The notes beneath the pieces were generated by a model, which had not been told where the DNA came from, searched no databases, and saw only the letters and a program-made list of their open reading frames with translations. Made by a program: the position numbers and the translations under genes. A DNA stretch of 20,239 nt from CAVWCW01 sp965365625 (GTDB lineage Bacteria; Pseudomonadota; Gammaproteobacteria; Chromatiales; Chromatiaceae), in NCBI GenBank assembly GCA_965365625.1, contig CBDUCL010000031.1, forward strand, positions 1 to 20,239, read 5' to 3'. Below are positions 8,185 through 15,452 of the stretch, piece by piece; positions within the stretch are counted from its first letter, which is position 1; every line of letters starts with the position of its first letter.

Positions 8185-8597
8185 TTGGCTGTTGTGCCCG
8201 CAATCAGGGTACAGACCACCGAGCGCTGGGTGCGGGGCCCGTCGAATTCGCAAAAAAAGATGTTCTGCCAGCGCGACAGGCCAAGCTCACCGTCGATCAG
8301 CGGAATGCACTCCCCCGGCCCTACCAGGCCGGCCTTGAGATGGGCATCCCCGTTTCCGTCCTGAGCATCGTGTCGCCAGACGCCGCGCGGAATCAGCTTG
8401 CGCAACAGCTCTATCACGTCGGTTTGCACGCTTTCGTCCCAATTCTCCTGAATCATGATGGCCGCGGTGGCCCCCTGCGCGTAGACGCTCACCAGGCCTT
8501 CGCGCAGCCCCGAACGGCGCACCAGGGCCGCCACCGGCTCCGTGATGTCGACCAATTGCTCCCGATGCCGGGTGCTGAGGTGAATGATTTCGCGCAT
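8181..8597 (-). CDS. yjbQ: YjbQ family protein (UPF0047), thiamine-phosphate synthase side activity
   Basis: A 138-residue cytoplasmic protein of the compact UPF0047 fold. Signatures are VYAQGATAAIMIQENWD, HDAQDGNGDAHLKAGLVGP and LGLSRWQNIFFCEFDGPR. The usual HTTA is QGATA here, as I recall for other gammaproteobacterial members. E. coli YjbQ has weak thiamine-phosphate synthase activity and is annotated as a secondary enzyme; the physiological role is unsettled. The start at 8597 is chosen because MREIIHLSTRHREQ is the family N-terminus. No Shine-Dalgarno sequence precedes it; instead a promoter-like -10 ends 7 nt before the ATG, so the transcript could be leaderless. It heads a three-gene overlapping string with the M48 protease and the Nudix hydrolase. 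Confidence 0.9.
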   Translation of the reverse strand: MREIIHLSTRHREQLVDITEPVAALVRRSGLREGLVSVYAQGATAAIMIQENWDESVQTDVIELLRKLIPRGVWRHDAQDGNGDAHLKAGLVGPGECIPLIDGELGLSRWQNIFFCEFDGPRTQRSVVCTLIAGTTAK

Positions 8598-8604
8598 GGC
8601 GCTG

Positions 8605-8633
8605 AGTATTTTGCATCGTCCGCAACAAATCAA
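8605..8633 (-). promoter_or_regulatory. Candidate yjbQ operon promoter
   Basis: On the minus strand TTGATT (8633-8628) and AATACT (8610-8605) are separated by 17 nt, each matching four of six consensus positions. The -10 ends 7 nt before the yjbQ ATG, which puts the transcript start at or next to the start codon. Confidence 0.45.
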
Positions 8634-8652
8634 GCCGCCGACACCCCCGTTT

Positions 8653-8661
8653 TGGCATAAT
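8653..8661 (+). promoter_or_regulatory. Candidate glk promoter, extended -10
   Basis: TGGCATAAT combines the TGn extension with CATAAT (5 of 6 to TATAAT) about 37 nt before the glk ATG. There is no good -35 at the usual distance, which is acceptable for an extended -10 promoter. Confidence 0.45.
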
Positions 8662-8697
8662 ACGGCCTTCGCATGAACACCCGGAACGGAGAAATCG

Positions 8698-9678
8698 ATG
8701 CAGGTAATGGCAGGCGACATCGGCGGCACCAAGACCCGTCTGGCGATCTTCGAGACCGACGGCCCAGGGCTCGAGACCCTGCGCGAGGAAACCTTTCCGA
8801 GCCGCGCCTATGACGGGCTGGAGCAGATCGCCGGCGAATTCTTGGAGCGCGGCGCCGACTGCGATCTGGCCTGCTTCGGGGTTGCCGGACCGGTGCGCGA
8901 CGGCCGCTGCCGCACCACCAATCTGCCCTGGGAGATTAACGCCGAACTGTTGCGCCGCACCCTGGGGATGCGCCAGGTATCTCTGCTCAACGACCTCGAG
9001 GCGAACGCCTGGGGCATCTCCGCCCTCGGCCCGGAGGACTTCGCCAGCCTCAACCCCGGGGAGCCGGATGCCAGCGGCAACCGGGCGGTAATCGCCGCCG
9101 GCACCGGTCTGGGCCAAGCCGGGCTGTACTGGGACGGCGAGCGCCACCATCCGTTCGCTACGGAGGGCGGACATACCGATTTCGCCCCGGGCAACGAGTT
9201 GGAACAGGCCCTGTTGAGCTTCCTGCAACGGGACTACGAACACGTGAGTTGGGAGCGGGTACTGTCCGGCCCGGGGCTGGTCAATCTGCACCGCTTCCTG
9301 CGTGAGCACCTACGCCGGCCGGCCCCCGCCTGGCTGAGCGAGGAGATGGGCCAAGGCGACCCGGCAGCGGCAATTTCCCGCGCCGCCCTGGCCGGCGACG
9401 ACCCGCTGTGCACCCAGGCTCTCGACCTGTTTGTACACTTCTATGGGGTGGAAGCGGGCAACCAGGCCCTGAAGCTGATGGCCCGAGGTGGCGTCTACAT
9501 CGGCGGCGGCATCGCCCCCAAGATCCTGCCACGACTCCAGGGCGCGGGATTCATGCTGGGCTTTACCGCCAAGGGCCGCATGGGGGAACTGCTGGAAGCG
9601 ATGCCGGTGCGCGTAATTCTGAACGACCGCACCGCCCTGTTCGGCCCCGCCCTGTATGCCAGCCAGCGAGCGAAATAG
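8698..9678 (+). CDS. glk: Glucokinase (Glk family)
   Basis: Cytoplasmic kinase that phosphorylates glucose to glucose 6-phosphate with ATP. The 326-residue product is close in length to E. coli Glk (321). It shows the phosphate-binding loop GDIGGTKTRLAIF at 6-18, the sugar-contacting LLNDLEANAWG (N98, D99), the second phosphate loop AAGTGLGQAGL (133-143) and EGGHTDFAP (156-164). These belong to the non-ROK Glk group. GGAG lies about 8 nt before ATG 8698; an in-frame ATG three codons later is also possible. It is divergent from yjbQ across 100 bp that holds promoter candidates for both, and convergent with htpX. Nothing around it belongs to sugar uptake, so it appears to be a stand-alone housekeeping gene. 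Confidence 0.94.
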   Translation: MQVMAGDIGGTKTRLAIFETDGPGLETLREETFPSRAYDGLEQIAGEFLERGADCDLACFGVAGPVRDGRCRTTNLPWEINAELLRRTLGMRQVSLLNDLEANAWGISALGPEDFASLNPGEPDASGNRAVIAAGTGLGQAGLYWDGERHHPFATEGGHTDFAPGNELEQALLSFLQRDYEHVSWERVLSGPGLVNLHRFLREHLRRPAPAWLSEEMGQGDPAAAISRAALAGDDPLCTQALDLFVHFYGVEAGNQALKLMARGGVYIGGGIAPKILPRLQGAGFMLGFTAKGRMGELLEAMPVRVILNDRTALFGPALYASQRAK

Positions 9679-9819
9679 CGGCCCTCGGCGCTCTGTTCGA
9701 AGACTCGCCCATACTCCCCACCCGGCCATCTAGCGTAGAGTCAGGCCCCCTATCTCTCGGTCCCGGCCGAGTCACGCGCCGGGCGGCGGCATACCCAGCT
9801 AGCGCGGCGCACTGCCCCG

Positions 9820-9914
9820 CTCAGTCCTCAATCCTCAATCCTCAATCCTCAATCCTCAATCCTCAGTCCTCAGTCCTCAGTCCTCAGTCCTCAGTCCTCA
9901 GTCCTCAGTCCTCA
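9820..9914. repeat. Heptanucleotide tandem array (CTCAGTC/CTCAATC)
   Basis: Thirteen full 7-bp units (9820-9910) plus CTCA. The unit order is one CTCAGTC, five CTCAATC, then seven CTCAGTC; this block pattern suggests local amplification by slippage. It ends 4 nt from the htpX stop codon, between convergent glk and htpX. The rest of the 240-nt gap (9679-9819) holds only a weak stem (CCCGGC 9762-9767 with GCCGGG 9778-9783) and no gene. Confidence 0.95.
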
Positions 9915-9918
9915 AAAC

Positions 9919-10791
9919 CTACCGCCCCGCCTGCAAGGCGGCGATCCGTTGCTCCAACGGGGGATGACTGCTGAGCAGCTGCCGCACGCTGCCGCTGATG
10001 CCGAAGGCTGCGAATTGGTCCGGCAGGGACTGAGGCTCGTGAACCGCCTGCAGGCGTTGCAGGGCGGCGATCATCTTGCCGCGCCCGGCCAGTTCGGCAC
10101 CGCCGATATCGGCTCGGTATTCGCGCCGGCGCGAGAACCACATGACAATCATGCTGGCCAGGAAGGCCAGCACGATTTCGGCAACGATGGTGACCACAAA
10201 ATAGCCGATCCCGTGGCCGCGCTCATTTTTCAACACCACCCGGTCGAAGAAATGACCAATGACCCGGGCCAGGAACACAACAAAGGTGTTGATCACCCCC
10301 TGAATCAGGGCCAGGGTCACCATGTCGCCGTTGGCCACGTGGCTGACCTCGTGACCAAGCACCGCTTCGACCTCACCCTCGTTCATCTGCTGCAACAGCC
10401 CGGTGCTCACCGCCACCAGAGCGGCATTGCGGTTCCAGCCGGTGGCAAAGGCATTCGGATCGGGGGCGTCGAAGATACCCACCTCGGGCATCCCGATGCC
10501 GGCCCGCTCGGCTTGGCGGCGCACCGTCTCGAGTAGCCAGCGCTCGGTGCGGTTGGCGGGCTGTTCGATGACCTGTACCCCCATGGCCCGCTTGGCTGAC
10601 CACTTGGAGATGAATAGGGAGATCAGCGAGCCGCTGAAACCGATCACCGCCGACATCACCAGCAACGCTTGCAGGTTGAGGTCGACCCCGTTTTCCTGCA
10701 ACAGGCCCTCTATGCCGAAGAGGCGAAAGGTGAAGCTGATCAGCACCAGGATCGCGACATTGGTGCCAAGAAACAGGAGAATCCGCATCAT
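9919..10791 (-). CDS. htpX: Membrane zinc metalloprotease HtpX
   Basis: Inner-membrane protease of family M48 that acts in quality control of membrane proteins, alongside FtsH in E. coli. The 290-residue product (E. coli 293) has two N-terminal membrane segments (about 5-25 and 40-62), HEVSH at 147-151 with the catalytic Glu148, two more hydrophobic segments (about 155-178 and 190-215), then SRRREYRADIGGAELAG with the third zinc ligand and the SSHPPLEQRIAAL tail typical of HtpX. Two ATGs in a row begin the gene; GAGG lies about 10 nt upstream of the first. It follows rfaH on the same strand after 78 nt. In E. coli it is heat-shock/Cpx controlled; no such site was identified here. Confidence 0.95.
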   Translation of the reverse strand: MMRILLFLGTNVAILVLISFTFRLFGIEGLLQENGVDLNLQALLVMSAVIGFSGSLISLFISKWSAKRAMGVQVIEQPANRTERWLLETVRRQAERAGIGMPEVGIFDAPDPNAFATGWNRNAALVAVSTGLLQQMNEGEVEAVLGHEVSHVANGDMVTLALIQGVINTFVVFLARVIGHFFDRVVLKNERGHGIGYFVVTIVAEIVLAFLASMIVMWFSRRREYRADIGGAELAGRGKMIAALQRLQAVHEPQSLPDQFAAFGISGSVRQLLSSHPPLEQRIAALQAGR

Positions 10792-10869
10792 AGCTGGCTT
10801 GAACCTCGCAAAAGACCATTGGAAATCATGGGATATCTGGGGCGGGCGGGAGCGATTTTCAAGCTGGCG

Positions 10870-11376
10870 TCAGCTGAGCGCCCTCACTTGGTGGCGCGAA
10901 AGTTTGACCCGGTTGGCCTGGCCCAGGACGTCGAGCAGGATTACCACCCGCTCATCCCCGGACTGCAACTGAAACACCCCGCGCAGGCCCTCGAATGGGC
11001 CCTCCAGCACCTCCACCAAGTCGCCCTGGGCGAGCGGGCTGGCCTCCGGATTCAGCAGTCCGCTATCTGGGTCCGCGGCCTGCTGCAGCGCCTGTACCAC
11101 CGGATCCGGAACCTGGGCAGGTTCCATGCCTATTCGCACCAGGCCGCTGACGCCCCGGGTCGAGCGGATCGGGGCGAAGTCGTCGCCTCCCGCCTGCAGA
11201 CGGATAAACAGGTAACGCGGAAACAGTGGCTCGACCGCATCCACCCAGCGCCCGCGACGGCGGCGTGACAGCCGCAGTCGAGGCAACCAGATATCAAACC
11301 CCTGGCGTTGCAGATTCTCTTCCGCCACCGACTCCTGGCGCGGCTTGGTGTAGACCAGATACCACCTTTTCTTCAT
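10870..11376 (-). CDS. rfaH: Transcription antitermination protein RfaH
   Basis: A NusG-family factor that binds elongating RNA polymerase at ops sites and recruits ribosomes, raising expression of long cell-surface polysaccharide operons. The 168-residue protein (E. coli 162) starts MKKRWYLVYTKPRQESVAEE, the RfaH rather than NusG version of the NGN domain, with GFDIWLPRLRLSRRRRGRW and EPLFPRYLFIRL. A KOW domain covers about 115-168 (GDLVEVLEGPFEGLRGVFQL). An in-frame start 23 codons upstream would add a tail unlike the family and is rejected. It lies 115 nt downstream of a CpsB-type phosphatase gene, which fits a polysaccharide role. No full ops element was found in this window, so its targets are elsewhere. 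Confidence 0.9.
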   Translation of the reverse strand: MKKRWYLVYTKPRQESVAEENLQRQGFDIWLPRLRLSRRRRGRWVDAVEPLFPRYLFIRLQAGGDDFAPIRSTRGVSGLVRIGMEPAQVPDPVVQALQQAADPDSGLLNPEASPLAQGDLVEVLEGPFEGLRGVFQLQSGDERVVILLDVLGQANRVKLSRHQVRALS

Positions 11377-11491
11377 GACCTGCCGTTGCACCTGTTCGCT
11401 GTCTCGTCGCCCGCGCGCCAGTCCAGCGGAAAAAAACCGCCCCAAGTCGACCCAAAGGATAAATCGGCGCCTGCCGAGGAATCCAGCTCAA

Positions 11492-12289
11492 TCATGGCGG
11501 CGCGGGATTCCGGTCGCCCGCCACCCCTTCGAGGATTCGCTGCGGATTCTCCTCGACCAGACGCCGGGCCCCGGCCTCTCCGATCAGGGCCGCTGCGGCG
11601 TCGCGGCCGGCCCCCAACTCCGGAGGCCGATAGGCCAGGTTGTGGCAATCGGTGGCGAGCAGGGTCACCTGCCCGGCCTGCAACAGGTTCTCGGCAAAGG
11701 CGCGGGACCCGGGACGGAACTGGCCGGTGAGGCTACCGGCGGTGACCTGGGTCAGGCAGCCGGCCTGCAGGAAGGGTTCGAGCTTGTCCGGCTGGGCCAG
11801 CAATTCCCGGTTGCGCTCCGGGTGGGCGACCATCGGCACCACTTGGCGTTGGATCAGCCATTGCACCAGGTTGATGCTGCCCACCGGGATCTGGCTGTGG
11901 GGAAACTCCAGCAGCAGCACCCGCCGGCCATCCCAGCCGCCGAGCCAGGGGATGTCGTCGCCCGCCACCAGCTGCAGGATCTCGGCGCCGATGCGCACCT
12001 CGGCGGCCAGGCGCAGCTCGATCCCGATCCCTGCCGCAGCCACCGTCGCGGAAAAATCGGCAAATGCCGCTTGCAGCGAGGCCTTGGTGTTCTCGTAGCG
12101 GCCGATATGGATGTACGGGGTCAGCACTTGCAGCCGGACTCCATCCGCGGCCGCCCGCTGCAGCAACTGCAAGGACTCCTCCAAGTCCACCGGCCCGTCG
12201 TCGATCCCGGGCAGGATATGACTGTGCATGTCGATCAAAGAGAAGGGCCCCTCCGAGGCAGGTGATGGGGTTGCGGGTCCAGCCACCAT
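11492..12289 (-). CDS. CpsB/CapC-type tyrosine-protein phosphatase (PHP fold)
   Basis: A 265-residue metal-dependent phosphatase of the PHP superfamily. Metal-binding motifs are IDMHSHILPGIDDG (19-32), LEFPHSQIP (around 127-135), AHPERN (155-160) and ATDCHN (212-217). Relatives such as CpsB, YwqE and Wzb-type partners remove phosphate from bacterial tyrosine kinases that control capsule or exopolysaccharide chain length. No kinase or wza/wzc gene lies in this window. ATG 12289 is chosen as the longest reasonable start, although no clear Shine-Dalgarno sequence precedes it; GTG 12286 is possible. The first 18 residues (MVAGPATPSPASEGPFSL) are not conserved in type. It is divergent from proS across 125 bp and upstream of rfaH on the same strand. 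Confidence 0.85.
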   Translation of the reverse strand: MVAGPATPSPASEGPFSLIDMHSHILPGIDDGPVDLEESLQLLQRAAADGVRLQVLTPYIHIGRYENTKASLQAAFADFSATVAAAGIGIELRLAAEVRIGAEILQLVAGDDIPWLGGWDGRRVLLLEFPHSQIPVGSINLVQWLIQRQVVPMVAHPERNRELLAQPDKLEPFLQAGCLTQVTAGSLTGQFRPGSRAFAENLLQAGQVTLLATDCHNLAYRPPELGAGRDAAAALIGEAGARRLVEENPQRILEGVAGDRNPAPP

Positions 12290-12414
12290 GTTAGCCCGGA
12301 TCGGCGTTCGGATCAGCCAGGAAAGGCCAAGGCCGCGCCGCCCCTCGATTGACCCCCACCCCCCCGCCCCCTAGAATCGGAGCCCTTTACCCTGGACCCG
12401 AGCGGCTCGATCCC

Positions 12415-14124
12415 ATGCGCACCTCCGCCTTCCCCCTGCAGACCGTCAAGGAAACCCCCGCCGACGCGGAGGTCGTCAGCCACCGCCTGATGCTGCGTGC
12501 GGGCATGATCCGCAAGCTGGCCGCTGGGCTGTACACCTGGCAGCCCCTGGGCCTGCGGGTGCTGCGCAAGGTCGAGCGCATCGTGCGCCAGGAGATGGAG
12601 CGGGCCGGGGCCCTGGAACTGTTGATGCCGGCAGTGCAGCCGGCGGAGCTGTGGCAGGAAAGCGGACGCTGGGAGCAATACGGCCCCGAACTGCTGCGGC
12701 TCAAGGACCGCCACCAGCGCGATTTCTGCTTCGGCCCCACCCACGAAGAGATTATTACCGATCTGGTGCGCAACGAGCTGCGCAGCTACAAGCAGTTGCC
12801 GATCAACTTCTACCAGATCCAGACCAAGTTCCGGGACGAGATTCGGCCCCGGTTCGGGGTCATGCGGGCGCGCGAGTTCCTGATGAAGGACGCCTATTCC
12901 TTCCACCTGGACCAGGCCTCTCTCACCGAGACCTACCAGCAGATGTACGCCTGCTACAGCCGCATCTTTGAGCGCTGCGGACTCGATTTCCGAGCGGTGG
13001 AGGCGGATACCGGCAGCATCGGCGGCCAGGCCTCCCACGAATTCCACGTGCTGGCGGACTCCGGCGAGGACGCCATCGCCTTTTCCGATAGCAGCGATTA
13101 CGCGGCGAACCTGGAGCTCGCCCCGGCCCTGGCGCCCGCTGGAAAGCGCCCGGCCCCGAGCGAGGAACTGCAGACGCGCGACACCCCGGACCAGCACAGC
13201 ATCGAAGAGGTCAGCCGCTTCCTCGGCATACCCGCCGAGCGCTGCCTGAAGACCCTGTTGGTGCGCGGCACCGAGGCCGAGGTGGTGGCCCTGGTGTTGC
13301 GCGGCGACCACGAACTCAATGAGATCAAGGCGGCCAAACTGCCGCAGGTGGCCTCGCCCCTGGAACTGGCGAGCGCCGAACAGATTCGCGCCGCCGCCGG
13401 CTGCGACGCAGGCTCCATCGGGCCACGCGGCCTGGAGTTGCCGATTATCGCCGACCACGCTGCCCTGGCCCTGGCCGACTTCGTGTGTGGTGCCAACCGG
13501 GACGGCCAGCACCTGAGCGGCGTCAACTGGGAACGCGACCTGCCCCTGCCCGAAGCCGCCGATCTGCGCAACGCACGCGCCGGCGACCCGAGCCCGGACG
13601 GCCAGGGCCGGCTCACCATCGCCCGCGGCATCGAGGTCGGCCATATCTTCCAGCTCGGGCGCAAGTACAGCCAGGCGATGAACGCCAGCGTGCTCGACGA
13701 GTCCGGAAAGGCGGTAACCCTGACCATGGGCTGTTACGGCATCGGCGTATCGCGGGTAGTGGCCGCTGCCATCGAGCAACATCACGACGACCGGGGCATC
13801 TGCTGGCCGACCGCCATCGCCCCCTTCCAGGTCGCCCTGCTGCCGATGCAGATGCACAAATCCTACCGGGTGCGGGAGGCCGCCGAGCAACTGTATCAGC
13901 GACTGCTCGATGCCGGCATCGAGGTCCTGTTCGACGACCGCCAGGTGCGGCCAGGCTTTATGTTCGCTGACATGGAACTGATCGGAATCCCCCACCGGGT
14001 GGTCCTCGGCGAGCGCGGGCTCGACCAGGGCGAGGTGGAATACCGCGGCCGCCGCGACCCGGAAAACCGAATGCTGCCGCTGGACGGCATCATCGAGTTT
14101 CTGCAGCAACAGCTTGCCCAATAG
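12415..14124 (+). CDS. proS: Prolyl-tRNA synthetase with editing domain
   Basis: Class II aminoacyl-tRNA synthetase that charges tRNA-Pro and, through an inserted editing domain, hydrolyses Ala-tRNA-Pro. The 569-residue length equals the bacterial ProS type (E. coli 572). Visible features: start MRTSAFPLQTVKETPADAEV, FGPTHEE (107-112), the motif 2 region QIQTKFRDEIRPRFGVMR and FLMKDAYSFH (155-164), the INS editing domain at about 230-400 (LKTLLVRG), motif 3 in MGCYGIGVSRVVAAAIEQHHDD, and a C-terminal anticodon-binding domain ending IIEFLQQQLAQ. ATG 12415 is the family start; an upstream TTG at 12349 would add a proline-rich tail and is rejected. The 125-bp gap to the divergent phosphatase gene holds no strong promoter that I can name. 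The stop codon overlaps the start of a repeat element. Confidence 0.97.
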   Translation: MRTSAFPLQTVKETPADAEVVSHRLMLRAGMIRKLAAGLYTWQPLGLRVLRKVERIVRQEMERAGALELLMPAVQPAELWQESGRWEQYGPELLRLKDRHQRDFCFGPTHEEIITDLVRNELRSYKQLPINFYQIQTKFRDEIRPRFGVMRAREFLMKDAYSFHLDQASLTETYQQMYACYSRIFERCGLDFRAVEADTGSIGGQASHEFHVLADSGEDAIAFSDSSDYAANLELAPALAPAGKRPAPSEELQTRDTPDQHSIEEVSRFLGIPAERCLKTLLVRGTEAEVVALVLRGDHELNEIKAAKLPQVASPLELASAEQIRAAAGCDAGSIGPRGLELPIIADHAALALADFVCGANRDGQHLSGVNWERDLPLPEAADLRNARAGDPSPDGQGRLTIARGIEVGHIFQLGRKYSQAMNASVLDESGKAVTLTMGCYGIGVSRVVAAAIEQHHDDRGICWPTAIAPFQVALLPMQMHKSYRVREAAEQLYQRLLDAGIEVLFDDRQVRPGFMFADMELIGIPHRVVLGERGLDQGEVEYRGRRDPENRMLPLDGIIEFLQQQLAQ

Positions 14125-14273
14125 GGAAAGGCTGCGGAAAGCCGTGGCCGGCTTTCTTCAGCACGGCTTTCGAGAACGCCGTTTCCGAGAGCCTTCGTTT
14201 TCAACCGCATGGGGCGATTGAAAACGCCGGGGCACACTGCCCCACGCAGGAAGCGCTATCAATCGGCGTTTCC
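14124..14273 (+). repeat. Dispersed ~150-bp multi-hairpin element, copy A (upstream of fabA)
   Basis: This element aligns without gaps to copy B (19149-19299) for most of its length. Over 14159-14242 against 19184-19267 I count 67 of 84 identical positions. It carries four hairpins: 14165-14172 with 14186-14193, 14197-14208 with 14214-14225 (one C/A mismatch), GGGGCA 14229-14234 with TGCCCC 14238-14243, and 14249-14256 with 14266-14273. An extra stem, GAAAGCCG with CGGCTTTC, is found near 14137-14156. The ends GGGAAAGGCTG and CGGCGTTTCC are imperfect terminal inverted repeats. It begins on the last base of the proS stop and ends 25 nt before the fabA ATG. Confidence 0.8.
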
Positions 14274-14298
14274 TTGGCCCCCGACCAGAGAAGCGCTA

Positions 14299-14814
14299 AT
14301 GAGCCGAACCGAAGCCTACGATATCGATCAACTGCTGGAATGCGGCTACGGGCGCATGTTCGGACCGGGCAACGCCCAGCTGCCGGTGCCCAATATGCTG
14401 ATGATGGACCGGGTTACCAAGATCAGCGACGAGGGCGGCAGCTACGGCAAGGGCGAGATCATCGCCGAGCTCGACATCAAGCCGGACCTCTGGTTCTTCG
14501 ACTGCCACTTCCCCGGGGACCCGGTAATGCCGGGCTGCCTCGGCCTGGACGCCATGTGGCAACTGGTGGGTTTCTTCCTCGCTTGGGTCGGCAATCCGGG
14601 CCGTGGCCGGGCCCTGGGGGTGGGAGAGGTCAAGTTCACCGGCCAGGTCCTGCCCAGCGCCAACAACGTAACCTATTCCATCGACGTCAAACGGGTGATC
14701 AGCCGCAAGCTGGTACTCGGTATCGCCGACGGGCGCATGGAAGTCGACGGACGCGAGATCTATACCGCCAAGGACCTGCGGGTAGGGCTTTTCACTTCCA
14801 CCGAGGGGTTCTGA
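14299..14814 (+). CDS. fabA: 3-hydroxydecanoyl-ACP dehydratase/isomerase
   Basis: Dehydrates 3-hydroxydecanoyl-ACP and isomerises trans-2- to cis-3-decenoyl-ACP, the branch point to unsaturated fatty acids in the type II pathway. The 171-residue product has the active site CHFPGDPVMPGCLGLDAMWQL with His70 and Asp84, in the same positions as E. coli FabA, and the hot-dog fold length is full. ATG 14299 is chosen because MSRTEAYDIDQLL is the family N-terminus and AGAGAAG lies a few bases upstream; an in-frame ATG at 14209 would fall inside the hairpin element. The partner ketoacyl synthase gene fabB is not next to it here. The space upstream of the gene is almost wholly taken up by repeat copy A, so its leader or promoter must lie in or beyond that element. 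Confidence 0.97.
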   Translation: MSRTEAYDIDQLLECGYGRMFGPGNAQLPVPNMLMMDRVTKISDEGGSYGKGEIIAELDIKPDLWFFDCHFPGDPVMPGCLGLDAMWQLVGFFLAWVGNPGRGRALGVGEVKFTGQVLPSANNVTYSIDVKRVISRKLVLGIADGRMEVDGREIYTAKDLRVGLFTSTEGF

Positions 14815-14892
14815 GACAACTCGGCCACCAGGATCCATATCTTTCGGTTCAATCGGCACCGAGACCTCGAATCCAACGCAGCAGATCCTGTC

Positions 14893-14908
14893 GTTCATCC
14901 AGCGTTCA
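14893..14908 (+). promoter_or_regulatory. Candidate response-regulator site (GTTCA direct repeat)
   Basis: GTTCA at 14893-14897 and 14904-14908 recur with an 11-bp period, one helical turn, as in binding sites of OmpR/PhoB-family regulators. The site lies about 50-60 bp before the His-rich gene. No clear -35/-10 pair was found, which would suit an activator-dependent promoter. Confidence 0.3.
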
Positions 14909-14955
14909 GCCAACAAGGCACATGCTTAAGCTGACACTGACAGGAGGAACGACCG

Positions 14956-15423
14956 ATGAAACGTCTGCTTATTGGTTTGATGGCCGTCTCGCTAATACTG
15001 GCTGGCACCAGCACCCTGGCCCGCGGGAATCACGACAAAGGACGCCACCATGGGCCGCGCCCGCCCGCGCACCAAGGCCACCACCGACCCCACTACCGGC
15101 CGCACTACCGGCCTCAACACCACCACCATCATCACCGTGACCGCGACGGCTACCGCGGCGCTTACCTTCTGGGTGGCGTGGCATTGGGCGCGGTGCTGGC
15201 GGATGCCTTCTCTTACCGCGACCCGGAGGTGGTCTACGTCGAATCCAGCCGCTACCCCAGTACCCGGGTAATCTACCGCGACCGGCCCGTCTCCACGACC
15301 GTAGTTTCGGAATCGGAGTGGAGTCTTACGAGGGACCTGGAGGGCAACTGCTACGAGGTCAGCACGGACGATGCAGGATACGAGTCGCGCACCCAGGTGC
15401 CGGCATCGGAGTGCGACTGGTAG
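14956..15423 (+). CDS. Exported histidine-rich protein
   Basis: A 155-residue protein with a clear signal peptide (MKRLLIGLMAVSLILAGTSTLA, cleavage near 22-24). The mature N-terminus is a basic, histidine-rich segment (HHGPRPPAHQGHHRPHYRPH, followed by a run of six His), then a short hydrophobic Gly/Ala stretch (AYLLGGVALGAVLADAF) and a Tyr/Arg/Ser-rich C-terminus ending with two Cys (NCYEV and SECDW). The His cluster suggests metal binding (Ni, Zn or Cu), as in RcnB-like or other periplasmic metal-buffer proteins, but I recognise no exact family. A very strong ribosome site, AGGAGG, lies 8 nt before the ATG. It stands alone between fabA and the convergent DUF3501 gene. Export is secure; metal binding is inference. 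Confidence 0.8.
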   Translation: MKRLLIGLMAVSLILAGTSTLARGNHDKGRHHGPRPPAHQGHHRPHYRPHYRPQHHHHHHRDRDGYRGAYLLGGVALGAVLADAFSYRDPEVVYVESSRYPSTRVIYRDRPVSTTVVSESEWSLTRDLEGNCYEVSTDDAGYESRTQVPASECDW

Positions 15424-15452
15424 CTGGATGCGGCCGGCACTGGAAGGCGACG

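Noticed and set aside
6772..8364. 530-codon open frame antisense to the M48 protease and yjbQ
   Set aside because: Low-complexity Ala/Gly/Gln-rich product opposite two well-supported genes; a by-product of codon bias.
9820..9914. CRISPR array
   Set aside because: Seven-base units in direct contact with no spacers and no cas genes.
9408..9974. Open frame encoding repeated SSILNPQ/SSVLSPQ peptides
   Set aside because: It is the out-of-frame end of glk joined to the heptamer array; such repeat peptides are artefacts of tandem DNA repeats.
12313..14121. 602-codon open frame antisense to proS
   Set aside because: It mirrors proS in a GC-rich gene, and its translation has no recognisable motifs; proS explains the stretch fully.
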